Below, piece by piece: positions 37,174-46,792 of a DNA stretch of 64,000 nt (position 1 is its first letter; each line of letters opens with the position of its first letter). Origin of the DNA: Psychrobacter vallis (GTDB lineage: Bacteria; Pseudomonadota; Gammaproteobacteria; Pseudomonadales; Moraxellaceae); the NCBI RefSeq assembly GCF_904846715.1, contig NZ_CAJHBU010000003.1, positions 62,001 through 126,000 of the forward strand, written 5' to 3'. The translations under genes were made by a program, and so were the position numbers. A model generated the notes under the pieces. The model made no database searches. It was given only the letters and a program-made list of their open reading frames with translations, and was not told the DNA's origin.

Positions 37174-40100
37174 ATGCCTATCACTGCTTTGACTGACGCG
37201 TTTGACCCTATTAACCAGCAGTTATTTCCTATTCAGAATACACAGCGGCGTTGGCTTGCGCCTGTGCATGGTGCAGTCGGTAGTTTGTGGCTGGCAAGTT
37301 TGATGCAAGCACCGATATGGGAGATCGCCGATCGTCTCAAAGTCGTGGTGACACGCGACCAAAACCAGCTCAATCAAATAGAGACAGAGTTGGCATTTTG
37401 CGGTGTTGATGCCTATGTATTTCCCGATTGGGAAACATTGACTTATGATGAGCTATCCCCGCATCAAGACATCGTGAGCGAGCGTATTAACTTATTGACC
37501 GATATGCCGACGTCAGGTGTGTTGCTTATCTCAGTGCAAGCGTTGATGCACCGTGTGGCACCGCCAAGTTGGCTAATTGGCCAGCATTTTGATTTAAGCG
37601 TTGGTGATCGATTTGATATCAATACGCAGCGTAAGCTACTAGCAAAAGCAGGCTACCGAGCCGTTGAAAATGTTTTTGAGCCAGGTGAATTTGCTGTACG
37701 TGGGAGTATCATTGATATCTTTGCGATGGGTCAGCCATTTCCGCTGCGTCTAGATTTATTCGACGACGAAATTGAAACGATTCGATTCTTTAATCCGCAA
37801 ACCCAGCGCACGTTGACCCTTGATGACCTCAATGCAATGATGACAGGCAACGACAGCCGTATGGCAAAAGAATCGCTATCGCTACTGCATAAATTGCCGG
37901 ACATCTCAAAGCCTATTGAACAATTCCAAATCCTACCCGCAAAAGAGTTTCCACTCGATGAAGGCCGTGAGACTTTCCGTACCAATTTTGCAGCGATGTT
38001 CCCTAATGTCAGCAGTCGTAAATTTGAGCTACACAAGGATGTCATGGCAGGTATTGCCAGCAGCGGACTTGAATATTATCAACCCCTATTTTTTGATGCA
38101 GAGGATTGGCAGGCAGACAGCAGTTTATTTTCTTATTTGCCAAGCGATGCACTGTTCATCACTGATGAATTGATTCATGAAAAGCAGGCAGATTATTGGT
38201 CGCAAATCCAGCGCCGCTATGAAGAGCGTCGTCACGATATTGATAAACCCATTGTTGCCCCTGAGCTGCTGTATTTATTATCCAATACCCTTAACGAGTA
38301 TCTCAATCACTATCCACGCGTGATATTAAGCGCGCGTGATGAACTGGCAACCATGACGGATGTCGCTGCTATTGACAGTGAAGAGGTAGCATCAGAGGGT
38401 CTCACACCCAATAACAAGCAAGGATTGGTGACGTTAAGCGCTCAAGAGCCACCGCAACTGCCAGTCAATCATCAAAAGGCTGAACCTTTAACCGAATTGC
38501 TAGAGTTTTTGAACCGACAAGCACAAACCGCAACACCCGTATTGGTGGTTGCTGAAACAGCGGGACGCCGTGAGATTCTGATTGAGTTGTTCAAAGGCAA
38601 AATTGATATCGAAGCTTATGATAGCTTTGAAGCATTTTTAGCAGCAGATAAAACAACCAGTCTTAGTGATAGCAAACGACCACAGGTTGGTTTGACAGTT
38701 GCGCCCATTGAACGTGGTGTTTATGTACCGGAACGTTTGGTGTTGATTAGTGAAACGCAACTGTTTGGTAGGCAGGTACTACAAACTCGCCGCCGCCGTC
38801 AAAGCGGTGTGTCAGAAGAGTTTTTGGTAAAAAGTGTCACTGAAATAACCGAAGGCAGTCCAGTTGTTCATATTGAGCACGGTATTGGTCGCTATAATGG
38901 TTTGATTACCTTGGACGTTGGCGACGGTGAGCAAGAGTTTATTCATCTAAAATATGCTGATGAAGCCAGTATTTATGTGCCAGTCGCCAACTTGCAAATG
39001 ATTAATCGTTATAGTGGTGGTGATCCAGCGTTGGCACCACTGCACAAGATTGGTAGTGGAAAATGGGACAAGGCCAAGCAAAAAGCCTTAGAGCAAATCC
39101 ACGATGTTGCCGCAGAACTCCTAAATATACAAGCACGGCGCGAAGCCAAGGTGGGCATTCACTTCAAAATAGACAGCTCACAATATGAGCTATTTGCTAG
39201 CCAATTTGCCTTTGAGGAAACTCCTGACCAAGCCCATGCTATCCATGCAGTTATGGAAGATATGAGACAAAACCAGCCGATGGATCGTCTCATTTGCGGG
39301 GATGTGGGTTTTGGTAAAACAGAAGTTGCTATGCGTGCCGCTTTCATTGCGGTTAGCGCCGGCTATCAGGTTGCCGTATTAGTACCGACGACCCTGCTGG
39401 CAGGTCAGCATGAAGACAATTTCCGCGATCGCTTTGCTGATTGGCCAGTACGTATCGAGACATTATCGCGCTTTGGCGGTAAAAAGCATCAAGATACGGT
39501 CTTGGCGGATTTGGCAGCTGGTAAGGTTGATATCGTCATTGGTACTCACAAGCTATTGCAACCTGATGTAAAGTTTTCTAATCTAGGACTGATGATTGTC
39601 GATGAAGAACATCGCTTTGGTGTGCGTCACAAGGAGCGTATCAAGGCCATTCAGACCAATGTCGATAGTATGTCAATGACGGCAACCCCAATTCCTAGAA
39701 CGCTCAATATGGCGTTGTCAGGAATGCGTGATATGTCAATTATTGCCACGCCACCTGCACGCCGTTTGGCAATTAAAACCTTTGTGATGCAAAAAACAGA
39801 GGCGTTATTAAAAGAAGCGATCTTGCGTGAGTTGCTGCGTGGGGGACAGGTGTATTTATTGCACAATGATGTGGCGAGTATCGAGCGTATGGCAGAGACC
39901 ATTCGTGAACTGGTTCCTGAGGCGCGAGTGGGCGTCGCTCATGGGCAAATGCAGGAGCGTCAACTTGAACAAGTGATGCAGCAGTTTTATCATAAAAAAT
40001 TCAATGTGTTAATTTGTTCTACTATTATCGAAACGGGTATCGATGTCCCAAATGCCAATACGATCATCATTGAGCGCGCTGATAAATTTGGTTTGGCTCA

Positions 40101-40878
40101 ATTGCATCAGCTTCGTGGCCGTGTTGGTCGTAGCCATCATCAAGCTTACTGCTATCTGCTTGTGCCCTCTATCAAAGGTCTTAAAGGGGATGCCAAACGC
40201 CGCTTGCATGCCATCGAGCGAGCTAACACGCTTGGCGCTGGATTTATGCTGGCAAGCGAAGATTTAGAAATTCGCGGCGCAGGTGAAATCTTAGGCAAGC
40301 AACAAAGTGGTAATATGCAGGCGATTGGTTTTAGCCTATATATGGATATGCTAGAGCGTGCTACTAAGGCGATTAAAGCGGGTAAAGAGCCTGATTTGAG
40401 TACACCCTTGTCATTAACCAGTGAAATTAATCTGCACAGCTCCGCGTTGATACCAGAAGAGTATTTGCACGATGTGCATCAGCGTTTGTTGTTTTATAAG
40501 CGCATTAGCAATGCTGACGATAAAGAGGCGCTGACAGATATTCGTACTGAAATGATTGATCGTTTTGGTACACTGCCTAATCAAACCAAGCAACTATTTG
40601 CTGTCCATGGTTTACGCTTACAGGCAGAGCCACTTAAGATCAATAAGATTGATGCCAATAGCAGTAGCATGACCCTTGAATTTGCACCAGATACACCAGT
40701 TGATGCGCTGGCTATCATTAAATTGATTCAGACAAACGGTCAGCACTATCGTATGAATGGCGCTTCTGGTATTCGCTATCAGGATGCCAATAAATTGGCA
40801 ACGCCGCAACAACGTGTCACCGTAATTCAAGAGTTATTACGCTATTTTAGTGAACATATGGTGGAAGAGTCGGCGTAG
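37174..40878 (+). CDS. mfd: Transcription-repair coupling factor Mfd
   Basis: A 1234-residue SF2 translocase (E. coli 1148). It removes RNA polymerase stalled at DNA lesions and recruits UvrA. Order: UvrB-homology region at the N-terminus; a polar, less conserved middle (about 390-440); the RNAP-interacting domain (VVHIEHGIGRYNG, FIHLKYADEASIYVPV); helicase motifs Walker A GDVGFGKTEVA (near 708), DEEHRFG and TATPIPRTLNMAL; the TRG motif region QLRGRVGRS; then the C-terminal domain. ATG 37174 is used rather than the in-frame TTG 37159. The ribosome-binding site is weak. Confidence 0.96.
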   Translation: MPITALTDAFDPINQQLFPIQNTQRRWLAPVHGAVGSLWLASLMQAPIWEIADRLKVVVTRDQNQLNQIETELAFCGVDAYVFPDWETLTYDELSPHQDIVSERINLLTDMPTSGVLLISVQALMHRVAPPSWLIGQHFDLSVGDRFDINTQRKLLAKAGYRAVENVFEPGEFAVRGSIIDIFAMGQPFPLRLDLFDDEIETIRFFNPQTQRTLTLDDLNAMMTGNDSRMAKESLSLLHKLPDISKPIEQFQILPAKEFPLDEGRETFRTNFAAMFPNVSSRKFELHKDVMAGIASSGLEYYQPLFFDAEDWQADSSLFSYLPSDALFITDELIHEKQADYWSQIQRRYEERRHDIDKPIVAPELLYLLSNTLNEYLNHYPRVILSARDELATMTDVAAIDSEEVASEGLTPNNKQGLVTLSAQEPPQLPVNHQKAEPLTELLEFLNRQAQTATPVLVVAETAGRREILIELFKGKIDIEAYDSFEAFLAADKTTSLSDSKRPQVGLTVAPIERGVYVPERLVLISETQLFGRQVLQTRRRRQSGVSEEFLVKSVTEITEGSPVVHIEHGIGRYNGLITLDVGDGEQEFIHLKYADEASIYVPVANLQMINRYSGGDPALAPLHKIGSGKWDKAKQKALEQIHDVAAELLNIQARREAKVGIHFKIDSSQYELFASQFAFEETPDQAHAIHAVMEDMRQNQPMDRLICGDVGFGKTEVAMRAAFIAVSAGYQVAVLVPTTLLAGQHEDNFRDRFADWPVRIETLSRFGGKKHQDTVLADLAAGKVDIVIGTHKLLQPDVKFSNLGLMIVDEEHRFGVRHKERIKAIQTNVDSMSMTATPIPRTLNMALSGMRDMSIIATPPARRLAIKTFVMQKTEALLKEAILRELLRGGQVYLLHNDVASIERMAETIRELVPEARVGVAHGQMQERQLEQVMQQFYHKKFNVLICSTIIETGIDVPNANTIIIERADKFGLAQLHQLRGRVGRSHHQAYCYLLVPSIKGLKGDAKRRLHAIERANTLGAGFMLASEDLEIRGAGEILGKQQSGNMQAIGFSLYMDMLERATKAIKAGKEPDLSTPLSLTSEINLHSSALIPEEYLHDVHQRLLFYKRISNADDKEALTDIRTEMIDRFGTLPNQTKQLFAVHGLRLQAEPLKINKIDANSSSMTLEFAPDTPVDALAIIKLIQTNGQHYRMNGASGIRYQDANKLATPQQRVTVIQELLRYFSEHMVEESA

Positions 40879-41119
40879 CTGGATTTGATGATAGCGATAG
40901 GCCAGTTATAGTGGCTTAATAGGGTATAGAAGTAACGCCAAGGTGAAATGCTAAGGCTATCGGTGATGGTGCTATTTTATCGGATGGATAACTGATAAAA
41001 TAGCGACACTATATATTTAGCCTATTATGGTTTTAACGTATTATATTTTTAACCTATTGAATTTTACCTTTTCACATTTTATTTTTTTCTTCAAGCTTCA
41101 TAACAAGAGAACCGTCATT

Positions 41120-41554
41120 ATGTTCCAACTTCATCATAAACTTGCTGCTGACAGTTTTTTAGTGGGTGATTTTCCACTATCAACGTGTCGTTTAATCAAT
41201 GATTGCCAGTTTCCGTGGTTGATATTAGTGCCGCGTGTATCAGGTATTAAAGAGTTGTACGAGTTGTCTGAGGCCGATCAAACGCAGTTTTTACGTGAGT
41301 CTAGCTGGTTGTCGAGCCAACTTGCTAAGACTTTCCAAGCAGATAAGATGAATGTGGCAGCACTCGGTAATCAAGTCCCGCAGCTACATTTTCATCATAT
41401 TGTTCGTTATCAAAATGATATGCAGTGGCCAAACCCAATATGGGGTGTACCTGCTGTGCCTTATACCAAAGAAGTATTGGCGCAAATGCAACAGACCTTA
41501 ATGATGGCATTACGTGGTCATCATCAAATGCCGTTTGATTGGCAAATGCAATAA
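41120..41554 (+). CDS. HIT-domain protein
   Basis: A 144-residue protein of the histidine-triad superfamily. The motif PQLHFHHIVRYQND contains His90, His92 and His93. The middle histidine (His92) fits the catalytic nucleophile position, and the third histidine is shifted by one compared with the HxHxH consensus. The segment WPNPIWGVPAVPY is characteristic of a proteobacterial HIT subgroup. HIT proteins hydrolyse or transfer nucleoside monophosphate groups; the substrate here is unknown. ATG 41120 is chosen over 41027 because the longer form adds a hydrophobic Phe-rich leader. Confidence 0.82.
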   Translation: MFQLHHKLAADSFLVGDFPLSTCRLINDCQFPWLILVPRVSGIKELYELSEADQTQFLRESSWLSSQLAKTFQADKMNVAALGNQVPQLHFHHIVRYQNDMQWPNPIWGVPAVPYTKEVLAQMQQTLMMALRGHHQMPFDWQMQ

Positions 41555-41612
41555 AGTATTAGGTCACATTGAACCGCTAGAAGTTTTGCGACTAATCGCA
41601 TGTGAATACACG

Positions 41613-41648
41613 AAAGAAGCCAGATACTAATTAGTATCTGGCTTCTTT
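41613..41648 (+). terminator. Terminator after the HIT gene
   Basis: A perfect 36-bp palindrome of AAAGAAGCCAGATACTAA and its exact reverse complement. It has a T-rich right arm end (CTTCTTT) and lies 59 bp after the stop codon. Confidence 0.75.
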
Positions 41649-41787
41649 CATGTTGCTCTATTCAAATAATTTAGGCAGTATCTATAACTAAATGATATCA
41701 GTTAAATGATAAATGGTATTTGTTTAGTTATCGGTGGCCTAGGTTTTGCTTCATTTAAAAAGTATAATATATTTTTAGAAAATTTAG

Positions 41788-41847
41788 TACATAACAATAA
41801 TCTAAACACCAATAATATATTTATGACGTTTAGATTATTGTTATGTA
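41788..41847. repeat. Perfect 20-bp inverted repeat upstream of the cyclase gene
   Basis: TACATAACAATAATCTAAAC (41788-41807) and its exact complement GTTTAGATTATTGTTATGTA (41828-41847) flank a 20-base spacer. There is no T-run after it and no obvious target duplication. It ends 44 bp before the cyclase ATG. The rest of the 41555-41891 gap holds only the HIT terminator. Confidence 0.7.
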
Positions 41848-41891
41848 TCATGGTTTTTCCGTTAGCCTGCTAGATAAAGCGAACACTTTAT

Positions 41892-43313
41892 ATGCCTTTT
41901 TTAGACACGCTGAAATTGAAGCTTCCGTCAAAGAATGAGGGAGTTTGTCGATTTGATTACCCAGAAGTTTTTGTTTTAATCCTTACTGTCACATTACTGG
42001 CTTTTTATTTAGATTTTCGTCCTACCTCAATGGCGTTACTGGTGGTTATTACTCTACCAGGTTTGATGATTCTGATTTATAATTATAGACGGCAAACAAG
42101 CTTTTGGACCTCTAATCTTGTCATTATTTTACTGTCTGTCGTTATTGGGTCGCTACAGTTTTGCCCTGTAATGTCATTCAGTTTGGCTTCGTTGATTGGT
42201 GTACGCATCATCGTTAGCGGCTCTGAAAACTATCTAAAACTTCTGACAGTGGCATTGGTGACAGCCGTTGTCTTTTATTATGTTGGTGCCATTTTGGATG
42301 GTGCTGATATGGACTGTGGTGAGAGTTGGGTGCCTACTATAGTATTGTTGGCAAGTATGGCTGTTATCTTGTGGCAATTTTGGTATGTTTACCAAGAATA
42401 TAGTAGCTATAAAGTACGTGCTCGTAAGGCGACAGGGCGTCTTGGGACGATGGTGTCGGTCATCAACAAGTTAACTCGATTTATACCGCCACAAATTTGG
42501 GAGCCGATTGTAAGAACAGACAGTCTTGTGAGTGTATCTAATAAGCGCGCCAAGTTGACGATTATGTTTTCGGATATTATAGGCTTTACCGAACTGTCGG
42601 ATAGTTTAAGTGCTGACAATTTGGCCGATATTTTGAATACGTATATGCACTGTATGACCTTGATTGCTGAGAAGCATGGCGGGGTTCTGGACAAGTTCAT
42701 CGGCGATGGTATGGTGTGTTTTTTTGGTGAGCCAGACAGTCGTGGTTCGCGTCAAGATGCGCTAGATTGTGTGGCAATGGCGATAGACATGCGCCGTGAA
42801 ATGCGCACGTTAAGACAGAAATGGCGGTTAATGGGTTTTGACGGCTTATATATACGTATTGGTATTACGACAGGTTATTGCCATGTTGGTAATTTTGGCA
42901 GTAACAATCGTCTCAGTTATACATTGATTGGTAAAGAAGCCAATTTAGCGGCAAGACTGGAAGCGAGCGCTGGTAAAGATGAGATATTAGTCAGCGAGAG
43001 TACGTATGATTATGTTTGTCATAATTATGAGTGTCAGCATGCAGGCTCTTTTCAGCTAAAAGGTTTTGATAAGAAAGTTGAGGCGTGGCAAGTATTGGAT
43101 CCCGATGCTCAAAAAGGCCATTTGTCAAAGTGGGTGGATCACACACTACCTGGTTTTAATTTGCATCTTAACTTTAAAGACATGAAAGATAATGACTATC
43201 AAGACATTAGGGATCGCTTAAATTTTGCGCTGGAACGTATCGAGCAAGAGCAAGAAAAAGTAGCCATCAGTATAGCTGAGGAAATTAAACGTAGTGATAC
43301 TCATCCTAATTAA
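41892..43313 (+). CDS. Membrane-bound class III nucleotide cyclase
   Basis: 473 residues. The N-terminal part has about five or six transmembrane helices (about 25-175) with no recognised sensor domain. A class III cyclase domain starts at about 215: metal ligands Asp228 (FSDIIGFT) and Asp272 (KFIGDGMV), adenine-selecting Lys268, and transition-state residues Asn351 and Arg355 (ANLAARLE). The position normally held by the second specificity residue Asp is Ser342 (RLSYTLIG). Thr or Ser at this place marks class IIIb cyclases, several of which respond to bicarbonate. cAMP is the likely product. A polar, possibly coiled tail follows. The ribosome-binding site is weak. A perfect inverted repeat lies upstream. 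Confidence 0.9.
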   Translation: MPFLDTLKLKLPSKNEGVCRFDYPEVFVLILTVTLLAFYLDFRPTSMALLVVITLPGLMILIYNYRRQTSFWTSNLVIILLSVVIGSLQFCPVMSFSLASLIGVRIIVSGSENYLKLLTVALVTAVVFYYVGAILDGADMDCGESWVPTIVLLASMAVILWQFWYVYQEYSSYKVRARKATGRLGTMVSVINKLTRFIPPQIWEPIVRTDSLVSVSNKRAKLTIMFSDIIGFTELSDSLSADNLADILNTYMHCMTLIAEKHGGVLDKFIGDGMVCFFGEPDSRGSRQDALDCVAMAIDMRREMRTLRQKWRLMGFDGLYIRIGITTGYCHVGNFGSNNRLSYTLIGKEANLAARLEASAGKDEILVSESTYDYVCHNYECQHAGSFQLKGFDKKVEAWQVLDPDAQKGHLSKWVDHTLPGFNLHLNFKDMKDNDYQDIRDRLNFALERIEQEQEKVAISIAEEIKRSDTHPN

Positions 43314-43315
43314 AG

Positions 43316-43333
43316 GATTAGGGTGTGTCCTCA
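43316..43333. repeat. TTAGGGTGTGTCC-type end relic
   Basis: GATTAGGGTGTGTCCTCA, sharing its first 15 bases exactly with 36984-36998 and resembling the reverse complement of 22932-22949. It begins 3 bp after the cyclase stop codon. No transposase remnant is seen next to it. Confidence 0.45.
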
Positions 43334-43424
43334 ATCTGAACGATGGCGACTAAATGAGTTAAAAATGGCTAAATATTTGCCAAACTGCGCCAAATAGCTG
43401 GTTAATATCCCGATATTAGGTATA

Positions 43425-43459
43425 AAAAAGCCAGTTATTATACTAATAACTGGCTTTTT
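43425..43459. terminator. Bidirectional terminator between cyclase and fdx
   Basis: A perfect 16-bp stem AAAAAGCCAGTTATTA / TAATAACTGGCTTTTT with a TAC loop, and T-runs on both strands. It separates the rightward cyclase gene from the leftward isc operon. Confidence 0.92.
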
Positions 43460-43525
43460 CGATATATGGTCAATCTGGTTTAAAACAGACATGGCCCTAC
43501 AAGAATAAATTTTTGCCACTGGCGT

Positions 43526-43864
43526 TTAGTGGTTTTCTTTTGCATGATTGAGTGTATATTTAGGAACCTCAATGGTCAAATCTTCATTATCAAGCATAAC
43601 CTGACAAGACAGACGTGAATCAGGCTCTAATCCCCAAGCACGATCCAATAAGTCCGCTTCGATATCGTCCATTTCATCTAAACTATCAAAGCCCTTACGC
43701 ACGACCACATGACAGGTGGTACACGCTTTTGACATTTCACACGCGTGCTCGATTTTGATACCTTTTTCTAATAACGCTTTGCACAAGTTTTCACCAGCTT
43801 TTAGCTCAACTTCTGCACCCTCAGGGCAAATCTCGTGATGGGGTAGTACAGTAATTTTTGGCAT
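43526..43864 (-). CDS. fdx: ISC-system [2Fe-2S] ferredoxin
   Basis: 112 residues. An adrenodoxin-type ferredoxin donating electrons for iron-sulfur cluster assembly. Cluster cysteines are Cys42, Cys48, Cys51 and Cys87, in ACEMSKACTTCHVVV and RLSCQVM. GGAAAG precedes the ATG. It is the last gene of the isc operon, 93 bp after hscA. I see no iscX after it: the operon ends at the bidirectional terminator at 43425. Confidence 0.96.
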   Translation of the reverse strand: MPKITVLPHHEICPEGAEVELKAGENLCKALLEKGIKIEHACEMSKACTTCHVVVRKGFDSLDEMDDIEADLLDRAWGLEPDSRLSCQVMLDNEDLTIEVPKYTLNHAKENH

Positions 43865-43957
43865 AAATCGTCTTTCCGATGCTAATCAATTTAAAGAAGT
43901 AAGAATATGAGAGTTCTATGTGATACGACATTTAAGTCATATGGCTAAACGTGTCTG

Positions 43958-45838
43958 CTACCAATCTTGGGCGCTCGTGCCTGCCATGCTGGCTTTTACG
44001 CTTTGATTCATAATACGAGCAGCAAAGGCATCACTATGTGGCTTGAGCTGTGCTTGTTGCGTTTCAGTAAGTGCTAAGTCATTAATGCTGAGCACGGTTT
44101 TTAGCGATTGTATTTGCTCTGCTAAAGTGTGTTGTTCGTCAGAAGACAACAATGCTGAAAACTCATTAAGTGCGGACTCTAAGGCCAATATTTCACGCTC
44201 AGCTTCGACTCTGGTTTCGATCAAAGAGCGCGCATTTTTGTCTTCTTCTGCATGCTTGAAGCCTGCAACAAGTAGTTGTTCTTTTTGCTCATCTGACAGC
44301 CCATAAGAAGGGACAATCTCAATCTTGCTTTCTGTTCTGGTAGTGGTTTCTTGCGCGCTAACCGTAAGCTGACCATTGGCATCAATACTAAAGGTGACTT
44401 CAATACGAGCAAAACCAGCCTTCATTGGTGGAATACCATACAGCTCAAAGCGTCCCAGTGAGCGACAGTTTTCCACGGTTTCGCGCTCACCTTGTACCAC
44501 GTGAATCACCATGCCTGTTTGACCGTCTTGATACGTAGTAAATACTTGGCGTTTTTTGACAGGAATAGGGGTATTACGTGGGATAAGCACTTCAACTAAA
44601 CCACCCATGGTTTCAAGACCAAGTGATAAAGGCGTCACGTCCAATAATAGTATATTATTGTCACTACTACCATTGACTAATTGATGTGCTGTCTGAGCTG
44701 CGCCCAAAGCGACGACTTCATCTGGATTCAGACGGCAAAGTGGCTGCTTAGCAAAAAACTCCGTCACGATATGTTGGATGGCAGGCATACGCGTCGAACC
44801 GCCGACTAAGATAACTTCGTCTAAATCTGTGGTAGATAGCTTAGCATCACGCAGCACTTGTTCGCACACGCTTAATGTGCGACGGCTAACAGGTTCTACA
44901 ATTGTGAGTATATCTTCACGGCGTAATATGCCTTGATAAGATTGCTCATTGATAGTGACACTAATATCGACCTGCTCAGCATCAGTCAATGCTTGTTTGT
45001 ACGCTTTGGCTTGTTGCGCAAGTATTGACTTGTCATGACGACTTACGTCTTTTGGATCGATATTCAATTGCTTGATGATCCAATTGGTTATGAGACGGTC
45101 AATATCGTCGCCACCTAATGCACTATTGCCACCAGTGGCCAGCACCTCAAATACACCGTCATTCAGCTTTAAGATAGATACATCAAAAGTGCCGCCACCC
45201 AAATCATAGATCAGATAGTAGCTTTCTTTGTCATTATCTTGAGTATGCTGATCAAGACCGTAAGCGACTGCAGCAGCTGTAGGCTCATTTAGTAAGCGCA
45301 GCACATTGATGCCCGCGGCTTGAGCTGCATCTTTGGTTGCTTGGCGCTGGGCTTCATCAAAGTAAGCTGGGACGGTAATTACTGCCCCCTCAATACTGTC
45401 TGCAGGCAATGCACTCGCTGCACGTTGCTCAAGCGCGGCTAATATACGCGCTGAGACTTCAACAGGAGAGACCTCGCCTTGAGCAGTGACAAATGCTGGC
45501 ATATCATCTTTGCTACCAGACAACTCGTAAGGATGCGAGAATTTGATATCAGCTTGGCTACGACCCATAAAACGCTTAGCCGAGACGATCGTATTTTTTG
45601 GATCATCTGCTAAGTGGGCTAGGGCATCATAGCCGACTAAAGGGTTGCCTGTACTTGGGTAATAGACGACAGAAGGTAACAAGGTATCTGTTGCTGCACC
45701 TGCTTCTAATACTTGCGCCTTGCCAGAACGCACCACAGCAACCAATGAGCGTGTAGTACCAAGGTCGATGCCCAGACCAAAACGATGCTGGTGAGGTTGG
45801 GCGCTTTGATTGGGTTCGGCAATTTGCATTAAAGACAT
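43958..45838 (-). CDS. hscA: Fe-S assembly chaperone HscA (Hsp70)
   Basis: A 626-residue Hsp70 dedicated to IscU. With HscB it drives transfer of the cluster from IscU to apoproteins. It contains the nucleotide-binding signatures GIDLGTTRSLVAVV, YDLGGGTFDVSIL and VILVGGSTRMPAI, and then the substrate-binding domain (LLDVTPLSLGLETMGG). A 20-residue polar leader precedes the first motif. The start has no good ribosome-binding site, and ATG 45829 is an alternative. The gap to hscB is 210 bp, larger than in E. coli. Confidence 0.96.
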   Translation of the reverse strand: MSLMQIAEPNQSAQPHQHRFGLGIDLGTTRSLVAVVRSGKAQVLEAGAATDTLLPSVVYYPSTGNPLVGYDALAHLADDPKNTIVSAKRFMGRSQADIKFSHPYELSGSKDDMPAFVTAQGEVSPVEVSARILAALEQRAASALPADSIEGAVITVPAYFDEAQRQATKDAAQAAGINVLRLLNEPTAAAVAYGLDQHTQDNDKESYYLIYDLGGGTFDVSILKLNDGVFEVLATGGNSALGGDDIDRLITNWIIKQLNIDPKDVSRHDKSILAQQAKAYKQALTDAEQVDISVTINEQSYQGILRREDILTIVEPVSRRTLSVCEQVLRDAKLSTTDLDEVILVGGSTRMPAIQHIVTEFFAKQPLCRLNPDEVVALGAAQTAHQLVNGSSDNNILLLDVTPLSLGLETMGGLVEVLIPRNTPIPVKKRQVFTTYQDGQTGMVIHVVQGERETVENCRSLGRFELYGIPPMKAGFARIEVTFSIDANGQLTVSAQETTTRTESKIEIVPSYGLSDEQKEQLLVAGFKHAEEDKNARSLIETRVEAEREILALESALNEFSALLSSDEQHTLAEQIQSLKTVLSINDLALTETQQAQLKPHSDAFAARIMNQSVKASMAGTSAQDW

Positions 45839-46048
45839 AAGGATAACTCAGAGATAAAATGAATAAGTAAAGTGGGGCGAACATAGCATAGGCAGTATTA
45901 TAGCTTAACGGCTACATCTTCATTCTAATGATAGGGACGTTCAGCAGCTAAGCTTGTTTAAAGCCATAGATTATACGGTATAGACGATACTATTTTAACC
46001 CAATATTTAGAATATAACTGTTGAATAAGGTATGTGGTTTACAGTTAT

Positions 46049-46630
46049 CTAAACGTATAGATCATCGTCATCTGAATGTTCAGCAGTGGCGACGTCATCA
46101 AGACCAGTCGTCACATCTGCATTCAATTTGACCAAAAATTTCAGTTTTTGTGTCGCGTCAATTGCCGTTTGCCAGTCTTGGTTTTTGTAAGCACTATTAA
46201 AGCGCTCAGACTGTTTTGCTAGACGCTTTGTAATTTGAGGATGTAGCTGCTGCAAGGCTGGAAGGTTTTTGCTATTAATAGCGTCATCTAAATCCATTCG
46301 CATTTCCATCGCATCTTCTAAAAAATCTAAGTCTGCGATTGAGTGTTCTAAATGTTGTGCTTGATCGGCCATACCTAGTAGATAACCAGCACGGCTATCA
46401 GGTGCACTCAACGTTTGATAGGCTTGATTGATGATTGCAGAATACTGCTCTGATTGCTGCTGTGCTTGGTTAGTATCTGCTAGATTCTTTACAACATTAT
46501 CAGGGTGATGGCGTTTTTGTAGCAGACGCAGATGTTGATCGAGACTGTCTTGATTGACTTCAAACTGTACAGGTTGCTCAAATAGGGCAAAGAAGTTATC
46601 AAATTGTGTCGCTGGGATAGTGTCTATCAT
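46049..46630 (-). CDS. hscB: Fe-S assembly co-chaperone HscB
   Basis: A 193-residue J-type co-chaperone. The HPD motif (His42-Pro43-Asp44) lies in LQKRHHPDNV, and the C-terminal three-helix IscU-binding region includes FLEDAMEMRMDLDDA. It stimulates HscA ATPase and brings IscU. AAGG lies about eight bases before the ATG. The C-terminal tail (DDVATAEHSDDDD) is acidic and longer than in E. coli HscB (171 aa). Confidence 0.95.
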   Translation of the reverse strand: MIDTIPATQFDNFFALFEQPVQFEVNQDSLDQHLRLLQKRHHPDNVVKNLADTNQAQQQSEQYSAIINQAYQTLSAPDSRAGYLLGMADQAQHLEHSIADLDFLEDAMEMRMDLDDAINSKNLPALQQLHPQITKRLAKQSERFNSAYKNQDWQTAIDATQKLKFLVKLNADVTTGLDDVATAEHSDDDDLYV

Positions 46631-46792
46631 ATCTTACGCCTTGCTTTTTTATTTGTTTTTTAAAGTCTTAATCTGGCTGAGAACTTGTTTTATAATCTGA
46701 TTCTTCAGCTGGATCTATCATTGCATCTATGTCTTTTGCATTGATTCATCACTAATAGTGCATAAACTCAAAAATATAAATTTATCGAACTA

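Noticed and set aside
44043-44306. Plus-strand frame within hscA
   Set aside because: Ser/Cys-rich shadow of hscA codons, no start signals.
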